From positions 1-54,263 of the forward strand of contig CALFVX010000002.1 in the NCBI GenBank assembly GCA_937928765.1: DNA of 54,263 nt, given 5' to 3'. The notes beneath the pieces were generated by a model. It was not told where the DNA came from and made no database searches. It saw only the letters and a list, made by a program, of their open reading frames with translations. The DNA comes from an uncultured Endomicrobiia bacterium. Lineage in GTDB: Bacteria; Elusimicrobiota; Endomicrobiia; DTEH01. Below are positions 42,348 to 51,540 of this stretch, one piece after another. Numbering within the stretch: position 1 is the first letter of the stretch; every line of letters begins with the position of its first letter. The translations under genes and the position numbers were made by a program.

Positions 42348-42895
42348 AAATATTAGATCTAGGTTCAGGTCCTTGGAAGTATAAAGGAGCAATAAGTATT
42401 GACTGGAATTCTGAAACAAAACCAGATATATTATGGGATTTAAATAAATTTCCTTATCCATTTAGTGATAATGAATTTGATTTAATTTATGCATCCCATA
42501 TTCTTGAACATCTTAATGAACTAATTAAAGTACTTGAAGAAATATGGCGTATTCTGAAACCCAAATGAGAACTGATTTTAAAAGTACCACATTTTAGTTG
42601 TAGGACTGCTTACGGCAATCCTGAACATAAACATTATTTTAGTTCATTATTATTTGACTATTTTGAGAGAGAAAAACCGTATATATCAAAAACTATAGCA
42701 AAGTTTGAAATTTTGAGAATAAATCTTATATGGTCTGTTCCCGAACCTAATTGTATGAGACAAACACAGAAAAAAATACAACCGATTATATTTTCGTTTT
42801 TTGCAAACTTAAATATAGATTTTTGTGAACGTGTTTGGTGTTATTATGTTGGCGGATTTTCTGAAATACAATTCTATGTAAGAGCTGTAAAATAA
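42344..42895 (+). pseudogene. SAM-dependent methyltransferase interrupted by one in-frame TGA
   Basis: A paralogue of the 37651 gene. Residues 1-74 are intact (MKILDLGSGPWKYKGAISID, YPFSDNEFDLIYASHILEHL). A TGA at 42566-42568 falls where relatives read glycine (LKPGGEL). The frame then stays open for 108 more codons and keeps ELILKVPHFS, HKHYFSS and the C-terminal CERVWCYYVGGFSEIQFYVR. A single G-to-T change would explain it. UGA is a normal stop elsewhere in this genome. It is a recent pseudogene, a sequencing or assembly error, or a read-through case. Confidence 0.85.
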
Positions 42896-42915
42896 AAAAT
42901 TAAAAATAAATTTTT

Positions 42916-45171
42916 ATGCAAAAACTAAAGAAAAAAAGTGTTGAAGAGAGTATTCTAAAAAGTAGAATTGAGCCTATATTTGTTTTTGTATTATTTGGGA
43001 TATGGGTCTATTTTGTATTACTGAAAACTAATTATTTTACTTATTTTCCTTTAGCTTTCAGCAAGACAGGATTGTTTGAAGGTCGTTTATTCATTGATTT
43101 AGCAAAAATTAAATTATTATTAAAAAGTTTTTTTATCTCATTTTTTACAATTTTGTCTTGTTATAACTATGGTTTAATTTTGATAAAAAATTTATTTAAA
43201 AGGGTAATTAATATAAAAAAAGAGTTAGTTTTATATCCAGTTTTAGGTGCTGGATTTGTAGCGATGATAGTATATATTTTAGGGTTATGTGGTCTTGTTT
43301 ATAAATTATGTTATTTAATTTTCATAATAAGCGGTATTTTGTTAGGGTTTATTTTTCATCAGAAAGAAGAATGGAATATTTCAAAAAAATATTTGCCAAA
43401 TTTTAATTTTTTACAACTTTGTTTATTTTTAATTTTTATATATACCTCTTTTATAAACTTACTTGGAGCATTAACTCCAGAAACTTTTTTTGATTCACAA
43501 TTTTATCTTTTGGGAAATTTGAACTTATGGAAGTTAAATCATAAGATTAGTTTCAACCCGTACAGTTTTTCTTCTCTTTATCCATTTAATATTAATATGC
43601 TTTATTTAATAAATATTGTTTTAAACAACGATATCTCAGCAAAACTTATTAGTTGGTTTTGCGGGTTAGTATGTTGTTTTGTAGTTTATAATTTTACAAA
43701 AAAATATTTTTCTAAAACGACAGCGTTAGTTGCAGTTTTAATTTTTTACACAGTGCCGAATGTAATGATGGTTTCTTGGAAAACAGCAATTGAACTTGGA
43801 ATAACAATGTTTGAAACAGCAATGGTGTTTTGTATGATAGAGTTTTTGTTTTCAAAAGAAAAATATTGGCTAATACTTTCAGGAATTTTTGCAGGGTTTG
43901 CTTTAGGAAGTAAATATTTGGTTTTGTTAGAATTTTTTTCAATCTCAGTTGCTTTTTTAATCTTTAGGATTTTAAATAAAGAAAAATTTTTTGAGATTTT
44001 TAAAGATTATGTTTATTTTTTATTTTCTGCTATAATTGTATGTTCTTTTTGGTATCTAAGAAACATAATACTCACAGGAAATCCTGTTTTCCCATTTTTT
44101 GCTCACAAGATAGGTTTTGTTAAACCAAGAATTGTAGGCAACATTTTTTCTGACCCGCCAATGCCTAAGTTTAATTTCAAAAACTATTTTCTTTTTTTAT
44201 GGCCATTAACATTAGGACAACTTCAACAGGAAAGTTATCCTGGCGGAATATTTTTAGTATTTTTACCATTGTTGTTTTTATTTAAAAATGTTGACAAAAA
44301 AATTAAATTTTTAAGTGTTTATGTGATAATTTGTTTGGTTCTTTGGATAATTATTGGTAGGTTTTATCTTAGATATTTTATCCCAGTTTTAGTTGTGATT
44401 TCTGTAATATATGCATATTTTATAATTCAAAATCCATTACCTAATTTTTTTAAAAATTTATTTTTAATTTTGTTAATTTTTATCACAGCTTCAAATATAA
44501 ACTTTTCAATGCGAGTTTTACATTTTACACAAACACCTGCAAAGTTTGTTTTCTCTGATATGACTATAAAAGAATATTTGTCCACACAACGACCTTCATA
44601 TCCTTGTCCTTACTATCAAGTTGCTGATTGGGTTAACAAAAATTTACCTTTAGATTCTAAAATATTGCTTTTAGGTGAAACAAGAGGATTGTTTTTTGAA
44701 AGAAAATATCTAACTCATGGTGTTTTAGAGTATTCACCATTAGTTGAAACATTAAAAAAAGTCAATTCTGCTGAAGAGTTGTATAAAGAGTTTAAAAAAC
44801 AAAAAATTACACATATTCTTTTAAATGTTCCTGAAGCAAAACGGCTTAGTGGGTATGATAATTTTTATTTTGAACTCAAAGAATTTAAAATTTGGGTTGA
44901 ATTCTGGAATAAATATATCAAAGAAATATATCGTGATATTGCAGATATCTCTTTGCCAGAACACGGAATTTATTCTTTAAAACACCAACGGTCTGATTGG
45001 TGGCAACAGTATTCTTCAGATCTGCACAATTATGTATATTTATACGAAATTTTAGACGAAAAAGAAGCAATACAAAAAAAACATACCGTTCCATACAACT
45101 TCTTTTTAGAACCACAAATTTATCCACAACATCGCTGGGAAAAAATAAAAATAGTAATGCAAGAATTATAA
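42916..45171 (+). CDS. GT-C family membrane glycosyltransferase-like protein
   Basis: A 751-residue polytopic membrane protein, about 11-13 helices (residues 20-510) and a soluble C-terminal domain (about 530-751). The first periplasmic loop has TPETFFDSQFYLLGNLNLWK, similar in place to the acidic motif of ArnT/PMT-type (GT39/GT83) enzymes that use polyprenyl-phosphate sugars. It would add sugars on the outer face of the membrane. The family assignment below the clan level is uncertain. Confidence 0.7.
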   Translation: MQKLKKKSVEESILKSRIEPIFVFVLFGIWVYFVLLKTNYFTYFPLAFSKTGLFEGRLFIDLAKIKLLLKSFFISFFTILSCYNYGLILIKNLFKRVINIKKELVLYPVLGAGFVAMIVYILGLCGLVYKLCYLIFIISGILLGFIFHQKEEWNISKKYLPNFNFLQLCLFLIFIYTSFINLLGALTPETFFDSQFYLLGNLNLWKLNHKISFNPYSFSSLYPFNINMLYLINIVLNNDISAKLISWFCGLVCCFVVYNFTKKYFSKTTALVAVLIFYTVPNVMMVSWKTAIELGITMFETAMVFCMIEFLFSKEKYWLILSGIFAGFALGSKYLVLLEFFSISVAFLIFRILNKEKFFEIFKDYVYFLFSAIIVCSFWYLRNIILTGNPVFPFFAHKIGFVKPRIVGNIFSDPPMPKFNFKNYFLFLWPLTLGQLQQESYPGGIFLVFLPLLFLFKNVDKKIKFLSVYVIICLVLWIIIGRFYLRYFIPVLVVISVIYAYFIIQNPLPNFFKNLFLILLIFITASNINFSMRVLHFTQTPAKFVFSDMTIKEYLSTQRPSYPCPYYQVADWVNKNLPLDSKILLLGETRGLFFERKYLTHGVLEYSPLVETLKKVNSAEELYKEFKKQKITHILLNVPEAKRLSGYDNFYFELKEFKIWVEFWNKYIKEIYRDIADISLPEHGIYSLKHQRSDWWQQYSSDLHNYVYLYEILDEKEAIQKKHTVPYNFFLEPQIYPQHRWEKIKIVMQEL

Positions 45172-45219
45172 AAATTTTTGTGATAATTTTTAAAATTTGA
45201 ATTTATTACAAAAATTTTT
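45170..45219. terminator. bidirectional terminator between convergent genes
   Basis: AAAAATTTTTGTGATAA (45170-45186) can pair with TTATTACAAAAATTTTT (45203-45219): 17 pairs including one G-U. The ends are poly-A on one side and poly-T on the other, so it would work for both the GT-C gene (plus) and the amidotransferase gene (minus). The stem is AT-rich and starts within the last codons of 42916. Confidence 0.55.
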
Positions 45220-45289
45220 TTAATTTAATATTTTTTAAAACAAGTTTTAAATCAAATTTTTTTGAGTTTGTATAATTTTCTTTTAGTAT

Positions 45290-45991
45290 TTAGATAATAA
45301 CAAGTTTTGTTTTGTTTATTAATCGCCAATTTAATGTTTCAATGATTTTTTCAGAAGATATTATTTTTGTATTGTTTTTTTCTGTGAGATATAGGGTGTA
45401 GTAATTAGATAATTTTTTGTATTCTCTAAAACAATATAAATTTTTTCCTTCAGAGAATATGCAAGTAAGCGAAGAAAATTTGCATGTTGATTTAATTTCT
45501 TTTATTGTTTTTAAAAAAGCTAATTTGATATTTTTTGTTTTTTTAAAGTTATTTATAAAACACCAAAAATAGGTTTCAGAATCTAGCCAATATGCTTTTT
45601 TTTCTACTATAAACTTCCATAAATTTTTATATTCATATATTGTGCCGTTATGTGCAAAAATAATTTTTGTTGTATCATCTTTGAAAGGATGAGAATGTTT
45701 AGCTAAATTTGTATTTTTCCATGCTGATTTTCTTAGATGTATAATTAAAATTTTTGTTTTGTTTATTTTTTCTATTAAATTAAAAAATTTTTCTTTTTCT
45801 TGTGTCATTGAATTTTCACTTTTATATATTTTTGGTTTGCAGTTTTCATACCATCCAACACCCCAGCCATCAAGATGTCCTTTTTTGTTATTAGGTGGAA
45901 CTTTACCTTTTTCTGCTAACAAAAAAAATTTTTGTATTATATCTTTATGTTTTTGATATTCAAAATTTTTTATACCGAGCATTCTACACAT
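45290..45991 (-). CDS. class II glutamine amidotransferase domain protein
   Basis: A 233-residue stand-alone Ntn-type amidotransferase. The start MCRMLGI exposes Cys2 as nucleophile after Met removal. GHLDGWGVGWYENCKPKIYK, HLRKSAW and FAHNGTIYEYKNLW complete the glutaminase site. Relatives are GATase_4 (YafJ/EgtC-like) enzymes; substrate unknown. It is the last gene of the five-gene minus-strand operon. Confidence 0.9.
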   Translation of the reverse strand: MCRMLGIKNFEYQKHKDIIQKFFLLAEKGKVPPNNKKGHLDGWGVGWYENCKPKIYKSENSMTQEKEKFFNLIEKINKTKILIIHLRKSAWKNTNLAKHSHPFKDDTTKIIFAHNGTIYEYKNLWKFIVEKKAYWLDSETYFWCFINNFKKTKNIKLAFLKTIKEIKSTCKFSSLTCIFSEGKNLYCFREYKKLSNYYTLYLTEKNNTKIISSEKIIETLNWRLINKTKLVII

Positions 45992-45997
45992 AGATTT

Positions 45998-46528
45998 TTA
46001 TCCAAAAAAAATTTTTGCTACTAATATAGCAATAATTATGCCAATTATATCAGAAATTATACATACAAAAACTAAATATTTTGTTTTTTTAATCCTAACA
46101 GAACCTAAATATAAAGATAATACATAAAAAGTTGTCTCTGCTGAACCCATAATTACTGCAGAAATTTTACTTGCTAAAGAATCTGCTTGTGTTGTTTTAA
46201 CTATATCTGTAAAAACTGCAAGTGAAGCGCTGCCTGAAAAGGGTTTTATTAAAGAAATGTATAAAACTTCAATTGGAATGTTTAAAATATTAAATATTGC
46301 AGAAAAAATATTTTTTATAAATTCTATTGCTCCTGAAGATTGGAATGTTTTTATTGCTATAAAAATCGCAAGAATATAAGGAAATATCTTTAATATAATT
46401 TCAAAACCATCTTTTGCACCAAAAATAAAAGATTCATAAACTTTTATTTTTTTTATAACTGCGTATATCAAAACAAAAAATATAAACAACGGTATAATAA
46501 GTTGTGAAACAAGTTGTATGTATTTCAT
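45998..46528 (-). CDS. spmB: spore maturation protein B-like (SpmB)
   Basis: A 176-residue membrane protein of the nucleoside-recognition domain family. It has FIFGAKDGFEIILKIFPYIL, KPFSGSASLAVFTDIVKT and the SAVIMGSAETTFYVLSLYLG motif typical of SpmB. In Bacillus SpmAB helps dehydrate the spore core; homologues are common in bacteria that do not sporulate, with unknown transport roles. The start overlaps the spmA stop by four bases. Confidence 0.9.
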   Translation of the reverse strand: MKYIQLVSQLIIPLFIFFVLIYAVIKKIKVYESFIFGAKDGFEIILKIFPYILAIFIAIKTFQSSGAIEFIKNIFSAIFNILNIPIEVLYISLIKPFSGSASLAVFTDIVKTTQADSLASKISAVIMGSAETTFYVLSLYLGSVRIKKTKYLVFVCIISDIIGIIIAILVAKIFFG

Positions 46529-47112
46529 CTTTTATTTTTTTCAAAAAATTTTTTAAATAGAAATAAGTTTATTACTGCAACAACTGCTGAAATGACAGTT
46601 GAAACAATAGTAGGTAAAACAATTGAAGTTGGCGATTTTGCGCCATATTGAGATAATATACCAACTACACTAAAAGGTATAAGTTGGATACTTGCTGTGT
46701 TTATTACTAAAAACAACATCATTTCAAAACTTACAGTTTCTTTATCTTCATTTAATGTTTGTAGATCTTGCATTGCTTTTATTCCTAAAGGTGTAGCAGC
46801 ATTGCCTAAACCAAAAAGGTTTGCTAAAAAGTTTAATGTTATAGAAGTTATAGAAGGATGATCTTTTGGTATATTTTTGAAAAGTTTTTTTATTATTGGT
46901 TGAAAAAATTTTGAGATATTGTGTATTAAACCAGAATCTTCAATAATTTTTGTAAGTCCTAACCATAAAGAGATTATTCCTAAAAGATACAAAGAAATTT
47001 CAACTGCAGATTTTGTAGCGTCAAAAAGTGACTTTGTAAACTCTTCTGTTTTTCCTGTAATTATAGAAAAAATTATGCTAATTATGATTAGTAAAAACCA
47101 TATTGTATTCAT
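46525..47112 (-). CDS. spmA: spore maturation protein A-like (SpmA)
   Basis: A 195-residue polytopic partner of SpmB. TKSLFDATKSAVEISLYLLG, the conserved FLANLFGLGNAATPLGIKAM and FEMMLFLVINTASIQLIPFS mark the family. The A and B genes are adjacent and overlapping, as usual. Nothing else here suggests sporulation. Confidence 0.9.
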   Translation of the reverse strand: MNTIWFLLIIISIIFSIITGKTEEFTKSLFDATKSAVEISLYLLGIISLWLGLTKIIEDSGLIHNISKFFQPIIKKLFKNIPKDHPSITSITLNFLANLFGLGNAATPLGIKAMQDLQTLNEDKETVSFEMMLFLVINTASIQLIPFSVVGILSQYGAKSPTSIVLPTIVSTVISAVVAVINLFLFKKFFEKNKR

Positions 47113-47118
47113 TTTAAC

Positions 47119-47976
47119 TTATTTTAGTAAATTAATATTCGTGATAATTAAAGATTTGCTATAAGTATTAAGTTCTGCTTCAGCACCAATCGGTAAGGTA
47201 ATTTTATTTTTTAAATGTCCTATGTAATCACAACTTATAACAGGAAAGTTTAGTTTTGTCTGTTCTTTAATAATTTTGTATACATCATTTGTTTTTACAC
47301 CTCTAAAATTGCCTAAAATTAAACCTTTTATATTTCTAAATTTTTTTGTTAAAATCCATTGTGTTAATGCACGGTCAATTTTATAAAGTTGTTCATCAAC
47401 TTCTTCAAGAAACAATATAGAGTTTTGTGTGTTAATTTCCCACGGTGTGCCTATTGTTGAAGTTAAGGTTACTAAATTTCCGCCTTTAAGAATACCTTTT
47501 GTTTTTCCGTGTTTGTATATGTTTATTTTCACATCTTTGAAAAGATTTTTTTCTTCAAATCCGTATGTTGCATTTAGGAAAGATTTTAGTGTAAAATCTG
47601 TGGTGTCAGAAAAATTTATAAGCATTGGTGAATGTAAAGTTATAATTTTTGTGTTTTCATAAATCGTATTAAGTAGAACACTTAAATCACTAAATCCAGC
47701 AAAAATTTTAGGATTTTTTTTAATGATTTTAAAATTTATATATGGAAGTAATTTTATACATCCATAACCACCACGTTGTGCTAATATAATATCAACATCT
47801 TTATTTAAAAATGCTTTATGTAATTGGAGAACTTTTTGTTTTATAGATAGAGGGTTTAGAGGAAATTTTTTGTTTAAAATTTTAAATCCCAAATTTTGTA
47901 GAGTTTTTATTCCTTTATAAAATTCTTTTTTATTTTTTATAATCCATGCAGGAGTGATTATATATATATTATTCAT
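47119..47976 (-). CDS. ldcA: LD-carboxypeptidase (peptidase S66)
   Basis: A 285-residue S66 peptidase. Nucleophile Ser is in KIFAGFSDLSVLLN, with LAQRGGYGCIKLLPYI just before. The partner residues are in FLEEVDEQLYKIDRALTQW (Glu) and YIGHLKNKITLPIGAEAEL (His). It trims the terminal D-Ala from tetrapeptides in murein recycling. No signal peptide, so cytosolic as expected. Six bases separate it from spmA. Confidence 0.92.
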   Translation of the reverse strand: MNNIYIITPAWIIKNKKEFYKGIKTLQNLGFKILNKKFPLNPLSIKQKVLQLHKAFLNKDVDIILAQRGGYGCIKLLPYINFKIIKKNPKIFAGFSDLSVLLNTIYENTKIITLHSPMLINFSDTTDFTLKSFLNATYGFEEKNLFKDVKINIYKHGKTKGILKGGNLVTLTSTIGTPWEINTQNSILFLEEVDEQLYKIDRALTQWILTKKFRNIKGLILGNFRGVKTNDVYKIIKEQTKLNFPVISCDYIGHLKNKITLPIGAEAELNTYSKSLIITNINLLK

Positions 47977-47981
47977 AAAAA

Positions 47982-49118
47982 TTACTTGTATTTTATTTGT
48001 AGTACACTTGATAGAAACGCGCCAAATATAGTCTGTATTCCCATTGCAATAAGCATCACTGAAAAAATTCCTAATTTTGCTTGAGAAAGTTCTCCAAAGT
48101 TTGATTTAGCCCAGATATAAATTATGTAAGAAAGTCCTAATATACCAAAAAGAAATAAAACTAAACCAAAAAAAAGTATGCGTTCAAGAGTTAAAAAATT
48201 TAGCATGGTTTTAATAAACTTGCTTTCTTGAAGTCCTACATTATGAATGTAAACCTTTGCTGAAAACCATATATTTAATATCTGCCAACCAACAAGCGCC
48301 ATTACGCTACTAAAAAATAATACATGTATACCCCAATTTCTGCCAAAAAAATAAACATTGTCTTTAAGTAGAATATTAAAAGACAAATATAATCCAATAA
48401 ATAAAAGTATTAATCCTGGTAAAAGAAATAAATAATCTGGAGAATATAACAACATAAACCTTATATGTCTCCATGCATCTCTAAACGAAGAAAGTTTTGA
48501 CTCACCTATTCTCGGACAGTATGTTATAGGTATTTGTGCTATTTTAAGTTTTTCTTTTAATGCATGGATTACCATTTCAGATGCAAATTCCATACCTGTG
48601 GTTTTTAGGTTCATTTTTTTGTAAGCTTCTTTTGTAAAAGCACGAAGGCCACAATGCGCGTCTGACACATTACCACCAAAAAATAATCTTAACATACCTG
48701 AAAGTATTGGGTTGCCTATGTATCTATGTGAAAAACTCATTGCTCCTTTTAAAATTTTACCTTTAAATCTTGAACCTATAACTAAATCATATCCTTCTTT
48801 TAATTTTTCTAAAAATTTTGGTATTTCATAAAAATCGTATGTGTTGTCAGCATCACCCATTATTATATATCTTGCCTCTGTGTTTTCAATACCTTTTCTT
48901 AATGCAGCACCGTAACCTTTTATGTTTTCAAAAAGTATTCTTACATTTTTAAATCTTTTAGCTTCTTCTACAGAATTGTCAGTAGAACCGTTGTCTACAA
49001 CAATAATTTCACCTTGTAGGTTTAGTTTTTCAAACACATCATTAATTTTTTTAATACAAACACCTACAGATTTTTCTTCGTTTAAACAAGGTAAAACTAC
49101 AGAAATTTCAGGTTTCAT
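47982..49118 (-). CDS. glycosyltransferase family 2 with C-terminal membrane domain
   Basis: A 378-residue GT2 enzyme. It starts MKPEISVVLPCLNEEKSVGV, with GEIIVVDNGSTDNS and GDADNTYDFYEIP (DxD type), then GNVSDAHCGLRAF and SKLSSFRDAWRHIRFMLLYS, typical of dolichyl-phosphate-mannose-synthase-like enzymes. The C-terminal part has four hydrophobic helices (about 225-375). ATG 49118 matches the family start; an upstream in-frame TTG (49136) would add six residues. It probably makes polyprenyl-phosphate sugar, which GT-C enzymes such as 42916 could use. First gene of the minus-strand operon. Confidence 0.9.
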   Translation of the reverse strand: MKPEISVVLPCLNEEKSVGVCIKKINDVFEKLNLQGEIIVVDNGSTDNSVEEAKRFKNVRILFENIKGYGAALRKGIENTEARYIIMGDADNTYDFYEIPKFLEKLKEGYDLVIGSRFKGKILKGAMSFSHRYIGNPILSGMLRLFFGGNVSDAHCGLRAFTKEAYKKMNLKTTGMEFASEMVIHALKEKLKIAQIPITYCPRIGESKLSSFRDAWRHIRFMLLYSPDYLFLLPGLILLFIGLYLSFNILLKDNVYFFGRNWGIHVLFFSSVMALVGWQILNIWFSAKVYIHNVGLQESKFIKTMLNFLTLERILFFGLVLFLFGILGLSYIIYIWAKSNFGELSQAKLGIFSVMLIAMGIQTIFGAFLSSVLQIKYK

Positions 49119-49208
49119 ATTTTTAACGAATAACAATTTAAATTTAAAAATACAATAAATTATTTGTAAAAATCAACTTTTGAATAATTTTTATGTTAAG
49201 TATTGAAT

Positions 49209-49231
49209 TATACTACTAAATTATGTTAATT
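49209..49231 (+). promoter_or_regulatory. possible -10 region for proS
   Basis: TATACT lies at 49209-49214, eight bases before ATG 49223, but no well-spaced -35 is present. Alternatively TTGAAT (49203-49208) with TTAATT (49226-49231) would place transcription just before the family start at 49244. No ribosome site exists for either ATG, so this gene may also have a very short leader. Confidence 0.35.
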
Positions 49232-49243
49232 ATTCAAAAATTT

Positions 49244-51010
49244 ATGAAAATTACAAATTTTTATTTACCTACTTTAAAAGAAGCGCCTGCAGAATGTGAT
49301 ACTGTATCATCTAAGTTGATGTTTCGTGCAGGAATGATAAGAAAACTTGCTAGTGGAATTTATAAATGGTTACCTTTAGGATTACTTGTATTAAAAAAAG
49401 TTGAACAAATCATTAGAGAAGAAATGAGCAATATTGGCGGACTCGAAGTATGGCTGCCACATATCTTACCACGAGAAATTTGGGATGAAACAGGTAGGTG
49501 GAACCTGTATGGTAAAGAACTTTTTCGTTTAAAAGATAGAAAGGAGGCAGAATTTTGTTTATCTCCTACTGCCGAAGAAGTAATTACTGATTTGGTTCGT
49601 TATGAACTTAGGTCATATAAAAATCTGCCAAAGATGTTTTATCAGTTTGGGGTTAAATTTAGAGATGAGATAAGACCTAGGTTTGGTGTTATAAGAGCAA
49701 GAGAATTTTATATGAAAGATGCGTATTCTTTTCATATAGATGAAAAAGATGCTGAAGAATATTATAACAAAGTTTATGATGCATATTGCAAAATTTTTCA
49801 ACGTTGCGGGTTAAACTTTGTTGCAGTAGAAGCTGCAACTGGTGCTATCGGCGGGAAATTTTCACACGAGTTTATGGTAATAAAAGAAAATGATGAAGGT
49901 TTTGTTGGAGAAGAAACAATAGTTTTTTGTAGTAATTGTGGTTATGCAGCTAATGTTGAAAAAGCAGAGTGTGTAAATGAAACTAAAGATTTGATAGATA
50001 AAGAAATGCAGAAGAATCTAGAAGAGGTTTATACACCACAGATGAAAACTGTTCAAGAAGTAAGTAATTTTTTAAATGAAAGATATGAAAAGTTTATAAA
50101 AACATTGGTTTATGTAGAAGATAACTTTAAAAATGTTTATTTAGTATTAGTTGCAGGTAATTATGAAGTAAATGAAATAAAATTAAAAGATGTTTTGTCA
50201 TCAGGAAACATACAACTTGCAGATTCTGAATTAGTAGAAAAGATTTTTTCTGTTCCTGTGGGATTTTTGGGTCCTGTAAGAATTAAACTTAAAGATAATA
50301 GTTATAACTTAAAAATTATTGCTGACTATTCAGCAATAAATATACCAAATGCAGTATCAGGAGCGAATAAAAAAGATTTTCATCTAAAAAATATAAATTT
50401 TAAACGAGATTTTGATGTTGATATGATATCAGATATAAGAAAAATAACCAAAAATGATTTATGTCCTAAATGTAAAAGTAAAAATTCGCTAAAATTTTCT
50501 AAAGGTATAGAAGTAGGACATACTTTTAAACTTGGGACAAAATATTCTAAATCAATGAACGCAACTTTTCTTGATGAAAATAATAAAGAAAAATATTTTT
50601 TTATGGGATGTTATGGGATAGGTGTGTCAAGAATAGTCGCCGCTTTTATAGAACAGTCGTATGATGAAGATGGTATTATATGGCATCCTAATATTGCTCC
50701 TTTTTTGATTTATATATTACCAATAGATTATAACGATACTGATATAAAAAATGTTGCTGATAAAATATATAAAGAATTGATAGATAAAAATTTTGAAGTA
50801 TTATTAGATGATAGAGATGAACGTCCAGGGGTTAAATTTAAAGATGCTGATTTGATTGGTATTCCTGTTAGAATTACAATTAGTAAAAAATTGTTACAAG
50901 GAAATAGTGTTGAGTTATATATTAGAAAGAATAAGTCAAAAATCATAGTAAACATAGAAAATGTTATAGATAAAATTTTTGAAACTGTTGCAATGATAGA
51001 AAAAATTTGA
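49244..51010 (+). CDS. proS: prolyl-tRNA synthetase, bacterial type
   Basis: A 588-residue class II synthetase with the bacterial editing insertion. The start MKITNFYLPTLKEAPAECD matches the family; ATG 49223 would add seven residues. Motif 1 is RAGMIRKLASGIYKWLPLGL, motif 2 is FRDEIRPRFGVIRAREFYMK, and the insertion domain runs about 235-395. YGIGVSRIVAAFIEQSYDEDG is motif 3, and the anticodon-binding domain ends the protein. It heads the proS-rimP-nusA-infB unit. Confidence 0.96.
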   Translation: MKITNFYLPTLKEAPAECDTVSSKLMFRAGMIRKLASGIYKWLPLGLLVLKKVEQIIREEMSNIGGLEVWLPHILPREIWDETGRWNLYGKELFRLKDRKEAEFCLSPTAEEVITDLVRYELRSYKNLPKMFYQFGVKFRDEIRPRFGVIRAREFYMKDAYSFHIDEKDAEEYYNKVYDAYCKIFQRCGLNFVAVEAATGAIGGKFSHEFMVIKENDEGFVGEETIVFCSNCGYAANVEKAECVNETKDLIDKEMQKNLEEVYTPQMKTVQEVSNFLNERYEKFIKTLVYVEDNFKNVYLVLVAGNYEVNEIKLKDVLSSGNIQLADSELVEKIFSVPVGFLGPVRIKLKDNSYNLKIIADYSAINIPNAVSGANKKDFHLKNINFKRDFDVDMISDIRKITKNDLCPKCKSKNSLKFSKGIEVGHTFKLGTKYSKSMNATFLDENNKEKYFFMGCYGIGVSRIVAAFIEQSYDEDGIIWHPNIAPFLIYILPIDYNDTDIKNVADKIYKELIDKNFEVLLDDRDERPGVKFKDADLIGIPVRITISKKLLQGNSVELYIRKNKSKIIVNIENVIDKIFETVAMIEKI

Positions 51011-51033
51011 TAATAAAAAATTTATGTTATAAT

Positions 51034-51528
51034 ATGGACAAAGAAACATTAAAAAAAATAGAAGAAATAATAAAACCTATAATTGAAACACGCAAATTAG
51101 AATTGGTGGATGTTGAATATTTAATAGCTCAAGAAGGCAATATATTAAGGATCTATATTGATAAAGATGGTGGTGTGACACTTAAAGATTGTGAGGATGT
51201 AAGTATAGTTTTATCTAGTGTTTTAGATACTTATGATTTTATTAATCAACAATACTTTTTAGAAGTATCTTCGCCTGGGATATACAGAGAACTTAAAAAA
51301 GAGAAAGATTTTCTAAGATACAAAGGATATAGAATTAAAGTAAAACTTTATAAACCGTTGTTACAACTTAAAGGACAAAAAGTTTTAATTGGAAAATTAA
51401 AAGATTATAAGGACGGTTTTCTAAATGTATTGTTAGATGATAATTCTTGTATATCCTTAGATTTAAAAACTGTAGCAAAAGTTAACCTAGAGCCTGATAT
51501 ATCTGATGTTTTAAACAAAAAAACTTAA
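51034..51528 (+). CDS. rimP: ribosome maturation factor RimP
   Basis: A 164-residue RimP, needed for 30S maturation. It has ELVDVEYLIAQEGNILRIYI followed by DKDGGVTLKDCEDVS, and the EVSSPGIYRELKKEKDF signature. ATG 51034 is preferred over the in-frame TTG 51007, which lies inside the end of proS. There is no ribosome site; TATAAT touches the ATG but is too close to act as its promoter. It precedes nusA by 12 bases, the universal order. Confidence 0.93.
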   Translation: MDKETLKKIEEIIKPIIETRKLELVDVEYLIAQEGNILRIYIDKDGGVTLKDCEDVSIVLSSVLDTYDFINQQYFLEVSSPGIYRELKKEKDFLRYKGYRIKVKLYKPLLQLKGQKVLIGKLKDYKDGFLNVLLDDNSCISLDLKTVAKVNLEPDISDVLNKKT

Positions 51529-51540
51529 CAGGAGATAATT

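Noticed and set aside
42566-42568. UGA read as glycine or tryptophan throughout the genome
   Set aside because: rpmG, secE, nusA and several other genes end in TGA at the family-expected place, so UGA is a stop.
51028-51033. TATAAT as the promoter of rimP
   Set aside because: It touches the ATG, so transcription would start inside the gene; the spacer to TTGATA is also only 15 bases.
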